In this document: positions 36,901-47,075 of the stretch, one piece after another
Position numbering within the stretch: position 1 is the first letter of the stretch
How the letters are laid out: the number at the start of each line of letters is the position of its first letter
Source: Pelodera strongyloides
Lineage: Eukaryota; Nematoda; Chromadorea; Rhabditida; Rhabditidae
Direction of reading: 5' to 3'
DNA length: 64,000 nucleotides
Assembly (NCBI GenBank): GCA_036852015.1
Contig: JAANDG010000182.1
Location: forward strand, 124,001 to 188,000
Notes under the pieces: model-generated
What the model saw: only the letters and a program-made list of their open reading frames with translations
Told to the model about the DNA's origin: nothing
The model's database searches: none
Position numbers and translations under genes: made by a program

Positions 36901-38791
36901 AAAGGATAGAGAGAGAAGAAGTCAGTTATTAAGTTTCAACCAAACACATAACCGCATGGGAAACATTCCTGACAATGAGCAGAGACATGCGGACATGCTC
37001 ATAAGAGAGCAGTGTAAGGACAAAAACTATGAAAGATAACGAGTGTTGCTTAGTATTAGACTCAATAAGTAAGTCGAGTTTGAAGGCCGCTATATTAATG
37101 TATAGGCTCAAAGAATATTGAAAATCAAGCAATGTTGCAAAGATCGGTGTCAAACAAAGTAACAAAGTAAACAAAGTACAAAGATCACCAAAATATTGAA
37201 ATAACTTGATCTTTAAACCCTTAACCTTTAATCCTAAGCCTAATTGTAAGCCTAAGGAAATAAGCAGATGGACTTTTGACTATAAGTGTGAATACCTTCA
37301 ATTTTAATTATTTTAGGCTCACGTTGGAAGATAATACCACTGAAAATTGAGCACAAAATGGATAGAATGTCTAAAGATAGGTTTCACTTTTGCATGTACA
37401 AAAGCTCGAAAGTTCCCTCCAGGCTAGCAGTAGTTTCACATAGTAACGATTTACCTACAGTATGAAAAGTACACGCACCAGCGGCGTGTGTCACATGCAC
37501 CTCATGTAAAATGAGAATAAAATGGAAAAGCCAACATGGATGGCGCTTTCGCGTATGCGAAAGGGTAATATAAATGTCTGTGATAACATGACAAGTGATG
37601 TACAAGTCGGTGACTTCTTACACAGATGGGAATCTTATTATATAAAGGAGAAGAGTTTGTCACGGGTTTGTTTTTATGTGCACAACGAAATCCCTTCATA
37701 AAGAAAATTCTTCGATCGAAAGAGCATACAAAATCATTGCCGCTGGCGGGATTCGAACCCACAGCAGCCCACAATCTCTCGATTCACAGTCCAACGCTCT
37801 ACCTGTTGAGCTATGCTAGCTTATGGGAGGAGGATCTTATAGGAGATAGAAGAGCAATTGCATTAGCAAATTTGCAAATTTGCATGAAGTCGAGAACCAT
37901 ATTATACGTTCCAACATAAACGTAAATGAACATCTTTTTTGAAGAAATTGCTTTTTTTTAATTAGGGTAACAATCGGCCGAAGGCCGATTCCTCCAGTCG
38001 GAGAAGAGCCCGTAGGGCTCTTCGAACGGCTGGTAAGCAATAAACTAACAGTGATTGTCTACATAAGGGCGCATTCGAGATGGACATTTTCCGGAAAAGA
38101 AAAGAAAAAAGTGGTTCGAGATGGACACCCAGAAAAAAAATAATACACGCAAAATAATTGTCGAGCAATTGTACCGTAATTGAAACTAAAATCAATAGAT
38201 CATTTGCATGTGTATGCGTGGCAATTGCATTCTTTTCTGGTGAAATCCATCTCGAACCAAAAGTTTTCTTTTCTTTTCCGGAAATGCATCTCGATGCGCG
38301 CTAATATGAAAATAAAACATACCAATCGATGGTCGATGCGGTTTTGGTCGCGTGTCACGACAGCAGATTGACCTGGAAACAATATTGGCTTCGGTTAGAG
38401 CAATTGGTCAGCGACCAACTGCAATTGGTCATGGTTAGAGCAATTGGTCAGTGACGGGTCGCCAACCATTTTTTTCAATGGAAACCATTTAGTGACCAGT
38501 CACCGACGGGTTTTTTTTTCAGTTGTCTCACCGACTCCGTCATTTTTCATGCAAAGTATATGTTTATCCACCATTTAGAGTTCATTTTGGCACCGAGCCC
38601 TGTCAGCTTTCTTTTTTTCTTATTCACTCGATAAATCAAATAAATCAAATTATAAATAAAAATTCAGCCTTACCTTCCTAGAACAAAGCTCTGGTCGCAG
38701 AGGAATCCTACAGGACAATCGCCCAACGACGACGGACGGCAGAAAGCGAAATCGCCAGCGATAACCAGTGGATCGGCGTTGAAGGGACACA
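30911..38791 (-). CDS. MBLAC1-like metallo-beta-lactamase-fold protein with Cys-rich and polythreonine regions; 5' end not found
   Basis: Exons 38791-38674, 38372-38323, 36052-35932, 35524-35429, 35133-34920, 34403-34298, 31958-31795, 31487-31332 and 31045-30911 join in phase to 386 visible residues and TGA. The first two encode a Cys-rich module: CPFNADPLVIAG, CPVGFLC, then SICC. A Ser/Thr/Pro stretch follows, with an 18-threonine run, probably O-glycosylated. The enzyme domain has TLLVDTG, VVITHAHPGVMGN, VWKTPGHTQHDLTVLV, AISGD and VPGHGTPFRVL. The last motifs match human MBLAC1. The usual HxHxDH reads HAHPGV, so two ligands of the second metal are absent while those of the first (His, His, TPGH His) remain. 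An upstream signal-peptide exon is expected; phases around 38.83-38.93 kb do not fit. Family members include nuclease-like and glial swip-10-type proteins; the substrate here is unknown. Confidence 0.88.
32012..32150. mobile_element. MITE with CCTGAGGCCGTATTC ends
   Basis: Left end AAGGCCGTATTCACCAACAC, right end GTGTGTTACTGAATACGGCC, about 139 bp. The inside has further inverted GGCTCCCT/AGGGAGCC-like segments. It lies just upstream of the 31958 exon in the same MBL-gene intron that holds the nested gene. It is related to copies at 40177-40308 and 46643-46776. Confidence 0.7.
32459..33348 (-). CDS. Nested four-helix membrane protein, 204 aa, unknown family
   Basis: Two exons, 33348-33197 and 32921-32459, give 205 codons with TAA. 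The junction CAA GG|A TAC is in phase with a GTAAGT donor and a ttgttcag acceptor. Hydrophobic helices lie at about residues 24-44 (GIMVGLFDLTVLTALFV), 53-76, 96-119 (TAVLTTLATASLAYFVL) and 142-168 (GGAFSMAQFWLLLLLV). A Lys/Arg/Glu/Asn-rich tail follows from RIKEVNLKVNK, likely cytosolic. There is no N-terminal signal, and an early GCGC cysteine pair is present. The whole gene lies inside the intron between exons 34298 and 31958 of the MBL-fold gene, on the same strand. An acceptor tactccag 15 nt upstream of the ATG suggests its own trans-spliced transcript. The family is not recognised. Confidence 0.75.
33780..33906. repeat. CT-rich low-complexity tract
   Basis: Irregular TCTCTC and CTCCCT repeats inside the large MBL-gene intron, downstream of exon 34298 and beyond the nested gene's start. 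Frames across it read as Ser/Leu/Phe-rich peptides and are not genes. Confidence 0.75.
36405..36495. repeat. GA-rich microsatellite
   Basis: Degenerate (GA)n within the MBL-gene intron between exons 38323 and 36052. A second GA-rich tract lies at about 36805-36915 in the same intron. Confidence 0.75.
37739..37820 (-). pseudogene. tRNA-like sequence or SINE head
   Basis: On the minus strand, GCTAGCATAGCTCAACAGG has a perfect A box (TAGCTCAACAGG), and GGTTCGAATCC is a perfect B box. The central loop would show a GTG anticodon (His type). The acceptor and anticodon stems do not pair properly, so a functional tRNA is unlikely. It lies in an intron of the MBL-fold gene. It could be a tRNA pseudogene or the head of a SINE distinct from the one at 4925. 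Confidence 0.55.
38066..38303. mobile_element. MITE with GGGCGCATTCGAGATG ends
   Basis: Left arm GGGCGCATTCGAGATGGACA runs on into TTTTCCGGAAAAGAAAAG. The right arm is its inverse, CTTTTCCGGAAATGCATCTC then GATGCGCGC. Arms are about 40 bp and the total about 238 bp. It ends 20 bases from the 38323 exon. Its outer sequence resembles that of the element at 61001-61105. Confidence 0.8.
38400..38515. mobile_element. Foldback fragment, TTGGTGACC-related
   Basis: Contains GCAATTGGTCAGCGACCAAC and CAATTGGTCAGTGACGGGTC, then AACCATTTAGTGACCAGTCAC. It is related to the elements in the receptor introns. The 26-base segment around AGAGCAATTGGTCAGTGAC is duplicated locally. Confidence 0.5.
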
Positions 38792-39534
38792 CTAGAATAG
38801 TTATGTAAATCATTGTTTACCTATGATTATATATTATACCCAGGCTCTAGCAGGCGCGTGGCGTCGAGCATTTGTCTCTGGAGCCCGTCGTCGTATTTGC
38901 TCTGGGTGTACCAAGAGTGCGCTAAGGTAAATTTGTCTCGTTATAACTTTGTTCATTTCTTTTCTTGCTGTATATGTTGTGCCCAGACCCTCAGCTACCA
39001 CCTCATATTCAGGTCTGGGGTCTGCATTGTAACTTGTCATATATACGATGATACCGCATTTGCGCAACCGGTTTTATACCAAAATTAGATGAGAAGTTTG
39101 TACCGAAAATAGTGAGAGAGTTTTTAAGGAGACAAAGAAAGCGAGAAAGAGAGAGAGAGAGAGAGAGTAACAAGAGAGAAAGGAAATTTGATGAAAAGAG
39201 AGAAAGAGCTACTATTCAGTATCTCCATCTCATCGTGTCCTGATCTGTTTGTTATTCTCTCGATTGAGCGACTGCAAGAGAGGGCGAGAGGGAGGACGGG
39301 AGAAAGAGAGGGAGGGAGAGAGATAGAGAGGGAGAGAGAGCGGTAAAAAGAGATCCCCTCAAGCTGGCTGATGTATGGGACTATTCTCCCCGCATCACTT
39401 TTTACAGCGAAGAAACCTCCCGAAATCAAAATACCATCTACGGTAGACCTTTGCGGTTGAAAGACGTTCGATTGGGGTTGAACGTCAGGAAATTAAGAGT
39501 CACGGAATTAGATTTCCTAGAAAAGAGGGAGAAT

Positions 39535-39569
<35 letters not shown>

Positions 39570-40853
39570 GAGAGAGAGAAAGAGAAAGAGGGACGACACA
39601 GTTGTAACGTGAAGCTTATCTTATAGAACCATAACCGAAGCACTGAGAATGTAATATATTAGTAGGTGACCCCACTATTAATCTGGGTGTTGACGCGTGT
39701 AAACTAAATGCTCTAGGGCTCTAGGTGAACTATGCTTGCAGTATGAAATGTGAAAACGTATTACGATTACGATACGTTGCAGCCCTTGGTTCACCTTGCG
39801 TACACATCGAAAGTATACTTCGATTAGTCAATGGTCTCAGATAATTGATCTGTGTCGCTACAAGATAATTCCGAAGTTGTTTCTTTCTCAAAAAGTCTAA
39901 AAAGATGGTCCCGTCCTCTATTGGGAACACGGCTCAAAAGGACCCGAAAACGTCATGTTTTCACAAGAGACTAGACCATTTTTTGTGTGTTTTGCCTCCC
40001 GGACTGTGCGTTTCTTCGGACTGTGCGTTTCTTGCAGAACCCGTTGCTTTGTGTTACAAAGGTTGTTCGCAACACTGGTGGGACACATCTTTGAAACGAA
40101 CGCTGTTTCTACAATGGAGGTCCACTTTCAAAAAAAAAAGTTTTGAAGAGAGTCTAGTGGAGAATTGTAAATGAAAGCCATATTCTCCACACCGATTCCC
40201 TCGGGAAAATGTTCCCTGGGGACAGAGAATAGTGTTCTAATGTGAGATACGCAGAGAAAAAGATTGGGAATTCCCCATGGGGGATTCAATGGCGAATATG
40301 GCCTCAGGAATGTGATGGTGGATGGAAAAACAATATAGGAATTGACTGCATGGGTACATCTATGGTTAGCGTAACGTATGCTGCCGCGGTCAACATTATT
40401 TTCCTAACACTTTCGCCGATTCTCAATAACAACCGATATCCCTGCGGTACTACGTTCTCAGGCGCGCAGCGCGAACATGCGAATCCGCTTCCGCGGGAGC
40501 TTTTGGACAAGGGAAAGGCGGTGACGCAACAAAGAGGGCGGGCTTGTTTCTCTCTGTCGCGAGTATTTCAATGCAAACTTGCAATCTTTTCCCGCGCACG
40601 CGAATTCGCACGTCCGCGCTGCGCGCCTGTGTACCAGAGGAGTGCAGTGACTAACACATAGTACAGGCATTCCTAGGCGCTGGGTTCGATGCACTCGTTC
40701 AGTTCCCGATTGTTACACTAGCGCTCGCCGTATATAACTTTATTTCGGTTGATTTCTGAAAACGCAGCGACTCACAAAGCTAGGTGTTTTTTCTAGATTG
40801 CAACACGATCACCGCGCCGGGTGCATAGAACAAGAGCACAGAGCGGGGAGTCG
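38792..40853. other. Region upstream of the MBL-fold gene, no exon fixed
   Basis: The missing 5' exon(s) of the MBL-fold gene should lie here. On the minus strand, 38930-38850 follows an accttag acceptor and ends at a GTATAA donor. Its readable frame (HSWYTQSKYDDGLQRQ) ends in phase 2, while the next exon needs phase 1, so it was not accepted. GA microsatellites lie at 39143-39170 and 39538-39595. Confidence 0.45.
40177..40308. mobile_element. MITE with GCCATATTC ends
   Basis: Left end GCCATATTCTCCACACCG, right end GGCGAATATGGCCTCAGG, about 132 bp. The inside has GATACGCAGAGAAAAA. The copy at 46643-46776 carries the same internal sequence in the opposite orientation, so the two are the same family. 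Confidence 0.75.
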
Positions 40854-42259
40854 TTAACGCACGCGCGATACGCCGTTCACTTGAGTTGAATAGCCGGTGT
40901 TGAGCTCAGATTTCATGGGCTCCGTTTCGCTTCCGATATAGCCGAAAGGCTTTGCGCGAGTTCGATAACACAGAACGAAGATCGCCAAAATAAGCAACGA
41001 GGGGACAGAGACCAGCGATGAAAGGGTCACATTTCGAAAGCTTTGCACGGGATTATGAAAGACTACGTTATAAAGTATGACGCTTATAATGCATGATTTA
41101 TTGATTGATTATGATTGAACTAGAAAATATCAGTGTTTTTCTGACACGTAACCCCACGCAGAATTTCATTTCTGCTTTTGCAAGAACCTAGCAAAGATCT
41201 AGAGATATATAGAACTACAGAGGTGGGCGTCCCGTGGGTGTATGTGGGATGTGAGCGCGCAGCATTTGCCGTGTGGTTTTCAAGCGTATTCTTTATCAGT
41301 ATTCCAATACACTACACGCAAATGTTCTGTAGAAGTTTGAGCGCGAGATGGTACGTTTCTAACAGTTTATTTGTAGCGCTGCGCGGTTCAGCACTACTTG
41401 GGCTTTCCGCATACATATTGATCTACATGCTGTTTCTTTTGCAGTTCTTTTGCAGCTGGCGATTATGCATAGGTAGTTTAAAGGGTAATAGCAGCCGGTT
41501 CTTGAAAAGTATGTTGGAAGCTTGCACTTCCATGTAGAGGAAGCAAATAGCTGCACGTTTTTTTAAATTTAATTATACTCATTGGCGTAGTACTAGGGGA
41601 ACGCAGTTGTCCGACGTACAGTTCAAAAACCGACCGTTATAACCCTTTAAACTTTAAACTACCTATGTTACGTAATCGCCAGCTTTCCACACGTATTCCC
41701 GTAGAGGGAAGTAATCAAAAGCTTTTAGGTTCAATGTCAATAAACCTGGGAGCGATTAGCACTCAAGTAGAGATAGAGAGAGAAGAGAGAGAGAAGAGAG
41801 GGAGAAGAGAAGATAGTGAGAGAGAAACGGAGAGTGAGAGAGAAGAGAAGGAGACAGAAAAACACCACAGAGTGGGAGATAGAAAAGGAATAAGGGGCAT
41901 CGAATAAAAAAATTGGTCCGTAACCAATTACAGAACCGCTAAGTGGATATTACAGAAGTAGTGTAGCCGAATCGGTGATGCAGTAAACTTAGCAATTAGA
42001 TTCAACAATGATTCATGATTTGCATTTAACTACCTCGTACTACAGTATGTCTCCTACGATAATTTCCCGCCCACTTACCATCCTTATTCTCGAGTAGTGA
42101 ATTCGGAGTGGGGTTCGGACGGATTGCGGCTATAGATGTAGTTGCGACCGTCGAAGTTGTCGTACTTTCGCCGCCAAAGCCGAATAGTCGAAGGATAGTT
42201 TGGGCGAGATCACCGTCACGAACACCTGCAAGTTTTAGATTAGATAAACTCTCTCTCTC

Positions 42260-42296
<37 letters not shown>

Positions 42297-43993
42297 GTTT
42301 TGGCAAGGAGATTTTACTCTGTTCCAGAAGCTAGAAAGCATAAAAAGCGTAACCCTCTACCTTCAGGTAATGCTTTCTTGTTCGCAACAATCCATTGTCG
42401 TAGTTGTTCAGTGGTGGCCGGACTTCCCAATACTAAAAAAGGTCATTCTTATTTGTATATTATTAGTATATCATTAGTGAAGAAACCCTATTTCAAACAC
42501 ACAACATTATATAATCCTGATAATCAATTTTAGCCAATTATTGCACGGTATCGTAAAGGTAAAGACGCAACAGAGAGGAGTACGGAGTGAGTCTGTTCAG
42601 GCATAGCATAAGTGCATAAGGTTACGGTACATAGGAGTATAGCAGTGCGCGATGACTTATACTACGTGAACACTAGTTGATTGAAATTTAAATGACCTAG
42701 CGATTAATATGCACATCAATTGATATAAAAATGTTTCGTTCTACTTTTCTTATTACTTGGAGCGTTCCTTAGTGCGTTATAGATAGGAATTCATCCGACC
42801 AAGCGCGTATGACCAAAAACACAAGCGAGCGCAAAACAATAACAAGAAACGTGATCGATAAACAAATAATCAATTATGTATAAAGATCGATAATTCTGAA
42901 AATGAAATACGTGAAATCCTAAATGTCGATTGAAAATCTAATGTTGTAGTATAGAGGCAATAATATTTCAACTAAAACAGTAAACAGAAAACCTAGAATA
43001 GAATACAGTAAAGCTAAAGCAAGCCTGCAACCAATAAAATGATTGTAAATATAAAATAACAAAGACCAACCTGGTAATACTAGACATAGAACCAATAAAA
43101 GATTAGTGGAATGCATGACTAAGCAGGTCTTCAGGTCTGCAAGAATAGGTAGGACTGCTGGCCCGAGGGGGTTGGACACCAAAAGAGGGAGAGCTGCGGG
43201 TCCAAAATGAGATGTCGGGACCTTACTGGGACTCCAGTAGGTATGCAATGGGTGGGCGGGGACTGGGAGGGGGGTCTGAAGGCTAGGGTGGGTAGGCTAG
43301 AGCCCCCAGGCCATACCCAGGCCTTTATACAGGAGAGATAGGTCCAACCCCCAAAAAGGAAGCGGGGACACTTCGCACCCAGTGGACTTATCCACAAAAA
43401 ATAGTATAGGAAAGCGGATTTTGGGCGTTTAACAAGGGAAAGGGGAATGCAAATGTTGCTCTCTTGGAAATAATTACAAATTGTTTACTATCCAAGTAAA
43501 CTATTCAAGTACATAATATTTAAGAAAAGTATCCAGGGACGTTGCAGTTAAAGCGGTATAACACGTGGTTTTTGAATCTATGTTGAAAACAGCTGCATTA
43601 TTTGTAATTTATTTTGGAGTTGTTGTTGCATTTGTCAAGTCGAAGGTAATGCATTTGAAGCAATTTTGAAGGGGTATAACAGCCGATTCTTGATATTGTG
43701 GAGTACTTCATTTCCTTCAATTCGAGCGCACTTATTGTTAGCATAAATGCACCGACATAGAAATGCCATCACATGTTTCAAAAACCGGCCGGTATTTCGC
43801 TTTATAGAACCGAAATGATATTTTGATCTACCGCGTTCACTAGTACATAGTACTTGGTTTCTTTGTTGATATTCTCAGAGAGTCTATTGAGTTCTTTTAC
43901 TTTTCTTAGAATTGGTGTTACCAGTTTCGGGTCTTCGCATAATGAAAGGAACTGAAGAACAAGGGAAACTGAATGAAGTAAGCAAACAAACAT
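40854..43993 (-). CDS. Probable type I membrane protein with Thr-rich stalk, unknown family
   Basis: Three exons join in phase: 42432-42361 (LGSPATTEQLRQWI), 42225-42079 (VRDGDLAQTILRLFGFGGE, then Thr/Ser-rich) and 41062-40854. The last reads VFHNPVQSFRNVT, then one helix (LVSVPSLLILAIFVLCY), then a tail with KPFGYIGSETEP and a TAA stop. A likely first exon is 43993 to about 43847: a signal-peptide-like MFVCLLHSVSLVLQFLSLC, then DPKLVTPILRKVKELNRL, with a cttccag acceptor 14 nt before the ATG. Its possible donors end in phase 0 or 2, whereas exon 42432 needs phase 1. Either an exon is missing or an alternative acceptor is used. The acceptor at 41063 (aacgtag) is also weak. Predicted surface protein with a short cytosolic tail. 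Confidence 0.6.
41455..41652. mobile_element. Palindromic MITE, AAAGGG/ATAACAGCCGG variant
   Basis: Left part GTTTAAAGGGTAATAGCAGC then CCGGTTCTTG; right part CAAAAACCGACCGTTATAAC then CCTTTAAAC. It is a diverged copy of the AAAGCGGTATAACAGCCGG type, in an intron of the membrane-protein gene. Confidence 0.55.
41765..41880. repeat. GA-rich tract
   Basis: Degenerate (GAGA)n with GGAGAAG units, inside an intron of the membrane-protein gene. A facing CT microsatellite sits at 42249-42296 in the neighbouring intron. Confidence 0.75.
43551..43804. mobile_element. Composite of two AAAGCG-family foldback halves
   Basis: GTTAAAGCGGTATAACACGTG starts at 43551. A second start-like GGGGTATAACAGCCGATTC lies near 43671, and the right end is CAAAAACCGGCCGGTATTTCG at about 43778-43804. 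Two subfamilies are fused or nested. It lies in the first intron of the membrane-protein gene. Confidence 0.6.
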
Positions 43994-44019
43994 GAACTAT
44001 TTTGATGCTGGAAGTGTGT

Positions 44020-44175
44020 GCGTCCGTGTGTTGTGCGTGTGTGCGCGTATGTGTTTGAGCGTGTGTGTGTGTTGGGTGCGTGTGTGCGAGTGTACCTGTG
44101 TGTTTTAACGTGTGTGTGTGTGTGCGAGTGTACGTGTGTGTGAGAGTGTGTGTGGGGGTGGGGGTGCATGTGCGC
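44020..44175. repeat. GT microsatellite
   Basis: Degenerate (TG)n with GTGCGTGT and GTGTGAGT variants, just upstream of the trans-splice acceptor of the membrane-protein gene. Confidence 0.8.
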
Positions 44176-44353
44176 ATGTGCATGTGTTTGTTATATACGA
44201 TGTCTGACATCCTGCGATTGGCTATTAATTAATAGGCAGCATTTCCACTGAACAGTTTCACTAACTACCCTCAACTATCCAATCTCAAATGAGTCTATCA
44301 AGCAAGTCTACCCCAACATTGCAACCAACAATTATAAATCCAATGTTATGAGC

Positions 44354-44410
44354 TTAGGCTTAGGCTTAGGCTTAGGCTTAGGCTTAGGCTTAGGCTTAGG
44401 CTTAGGCTTA
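44354..44410 (+). repeat. Interstitial telomere array, (TTAGGC)9.5
   Basis: Nine and a half uninterrupted TTAGGC units, the nematode telomere repeat, far from any chromosome end visible here. It is the clearest single clue to the phylum. Confidence 0.95.
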
Positions 44411-45754
44411 TCGGATAGGATATCACGCAGCAACACACTAACTTTTCCTTTCCACTAACCATCAACACATAAAATTCTGAACCATAATACCTTTTTGGAA
44501 CCAAACCTTTGTATTCTATTTGTCGATGATTTGTTTATTTAAACTTGACAGTTGTTTTCTGTGCACGCGACTCGTTGAGAGGAGGTAAGTGGAGTTGGGA
44601 GAACCTCATTTTTGGTTATCAATAACTAGAAAGGGATACGGGACCAAGTTTTGGGAATTAGCATGGATAAAGTACAGTAGGAGCGCGCCTTATTACTCCA
44701 AATATTGAACCAGTTTATTGGGAGATTTGTCCTTTGTTAGCGCGATAGCCTAACATAGTTTTGGTTTTCTATGGTACATTCGTACCTAGGACAGTTTATT
44801 GAATAAAATCATAGTCCACATTCTTACTTATATACGCTAGAAACATGATGTTAGAACCCAACCCGAACGCACAACTACTGCCAGCATAAGAAAAGTTCAT
44901 ATTTGCTGCACTTGTTTTTCTTCTTAGCTCTATTCATCTGCGAACTACTTATTTTTGATTCTCGCTCATATATTGATCGATGGCTAAAAAAATGCAGTAC
45001 TTTACTGTAGTGTGTGAATAAAAAAATGGTCACGTCGCCGTGAGAAAACACAAAAACTAGTGTGTTTCAATCCCTAGTCGGAAAAACCACGATGTACTCT
45101 GTGAATGTTTGCATTAGGTGTGACCCAGGGAAAATCCGACGATAGAAATATAATAATATTGTTTATTGACCAATTAAAAAACCCAGTACGTCGGCCGCTA
45201 TGAAACCCTAAGCCTAAGAATAAGCGTATGCCTAAGTCTAAATCTAGCTAGCGGTAGCCAAAAAACACTGCGTAAGTAGATTTTTGGCCATAATTAGCAA
45301 AGGATGCACGTTACTCTCCCTTGTGTCTGTCCCATTAGCTTGTTACAGTAGAGGCTCTAAAGTCTAAAATTTTGTTTAGAGTCTCAACTTTCCGACAAAT
45401 CACACAGTCAATTGTTTGATAGAGTTACGCGAGGTGTGACTGATGCTCAACTCGAGTGCGTATATCTCCCGTGCTTTTGAGTGTCGCCCCAAAGGGAGGG
45501 GGCAAGGTAGTGAGAGGTTCCGCCGCGGGTGGGTAACATCACAATACTTTCAGTCGGCTAGTTATTTCCTTATATGGGGATGGGGAGAAATCGAGTTAAC
45601 GTTAAAACCTGATATTATAAGATTAGAGACATGTTTCAGAAGAATTTAATAAAGGTTCATGAAGTTTACAGTTAGTGGATTGTGAAGACGCTGATCGTAC
45701 CGTGTTAAACTGATGCGAGTTTTCTAGTCTTCTCCAATATAGTCTAAAACTTCT

Positions 45755-45934
45755 TCAAGCGAAATTCCGGCCGGTTTTTGAAACACATCGTGGACAACTA
45801 AATCCTTACGTATTTATGCTAATTGCCTCGAACTTAGCTCGATTTTTTATTCTAATTATAGTCATTTGCATAAGTTGCATACGAATGATGGTGTACTCGA
45901 TGCGTTTCAACAACCGTCCAATATTTCGCTTTAA
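45755..45934. mobile_element. Palindromic MITE, CGAAATACCGGCCGG subfamily
   Basis: Left end CAAGCGAAATTCCGGCCGG, right end CCGTCCAATATTTCGCTTTA, 180 bp. The internal CATTTGCATAAGTTGCATAC is shared with the copy at 46899. Confidence 0.8.
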
Positions 45935-46642
45935 CCTTCAGAGTCTAGAAAGCGATATAATAGCCGGAGGTTTGAACATCTTGAATAACGGCATTTACAT
46001 TCACTACGTTCGAATTAATACGATCAGAATGTTATATGCAAGTTACTCTCCGACTTTTCTTTCTTTGCCAAACCCTGACGCCTGGACTACAAAAGTATAC
46101 CTTTCTATAATTCAAACAGCATCAAAACTCCCTCCCAATATGACCACAAAAATGTGTTTCTGTTCTTTTAATTCCCTTTCGGGGGGAAACATCGCGGTAT
46201 TTTCTCCCCACAAAAAAGGCCTCCCCGCCCGGGTGAATCCGTGTGCAAAAACGGGTTCACACCCTGTGTTAGCATCGGGTTTGCAACATTCTTTTTACTC
46301 TCCCCGACCCGTGCGTTTAAGACCAAACAGAAACACCCCAAACAATACTGTGCTCTTTGTTCGAGGCGAATGTTACTGAAAACGACCTTACGGGGTTTAA
46401 AGGGGTTTACGTCGTCATACTTGTACTTTTGATCGAGGAGGTTTCTACAAGGGAATGGGAACCAACAAAAAGTAGCCTGCTACCTTAGGGTAACCTTTTG
46501 AGTTGTGTTAAATGCACTTCCTCAATAAATTATTATTATATCTAGAACCTAGGCTAATTGTAAGACATATCGTACTTTATTTAGAAGCAAGACCAAAACT
46601 AGATTTTCATCTCTTTTCCCTACAGCGCGCATATTTCTGCCC

Positions 46643-46776
46643 AGAGGCCATATTCACCACTCAATTCCCTATGGGGAATTCCCCGTATTTTTCTCTGCGT
46701 ATCTCACATTGGATGCTATTTCCTATCCCCAGGGAATATTTCCCCATGGGAATCGGAGTGGTGGATATGGCCTCAG
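46643..46776. mobile_element. MITE with GAGGCCATATTC ends
   Basis: Left end GAGGCCATATTCACCACTC, right end GTGGTGGATATGGCCTCAGG, 134 bp. Internal TTTTTCTCTGCGTATCTCAC is the inverse of the inside of 40177-40308. Confidence 0.8.
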
Positions 46777-46898
46777 GATACAGTGCTATAAACCATCACT
46801 GACGTCGTGTCACCTAAAATCACTACAGTAATGCAAGTCATATGTATGATGTATCTAATTTCAAACAAGTCATTTTCATACTGTAACTCTTTGCCTTC

Positions 46899-47075
46899 TT
46901 AAAGCGAAATACCGGCCGGATTTTGAAACGCACCGTGGACAACTGAATGTTTACGTTGTTATGCAAATTTGCTCGAGTTTAGCTCGATTTTTATTATTTA
47001 TGTTTATTTGCATAAGCTGCGTACAAATGCTGGTGTACTCGGTGTTTCATAAAACCGGTCGGTATTTCTCTTTAA
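46899..47075. mobile_element. Palindromic MITE, CGAAATACCGGCCGG subfamily
   Basis: Left end TTAAAGCGAAATACCGGCCG, right end AAAACCGGTCGGTATTTCTC then TTTAA, 177 bp. It is the best-preserved copy of this subfamily in the window. Confidence 0.85.

Noticed and set aside
37739..37820. Functional tRNA-His (GTG anticodon)
   Set aside because: A and B boxes are perfect, but acceptor and anticodon stems do not pair; kept only as tRNA-like.
38834..39067. 77-codon minus-strand frame as a 5' exon of the MBL-fold gene
   Set aside because: Neither open frame gives the phase 1 junction required by the exon at 38791; the frame that would fit has a TAG.
43884..44210. His/Thr-rich frame
   Set aside because: Caused by the GT microsatellite; the true exon nearby is in another frame.
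45816..46379. 187-codon open frame on the plus strand
   Set aside because: Its first third is a MITE (45755-45934), and the rest lacks family features or splice signals.
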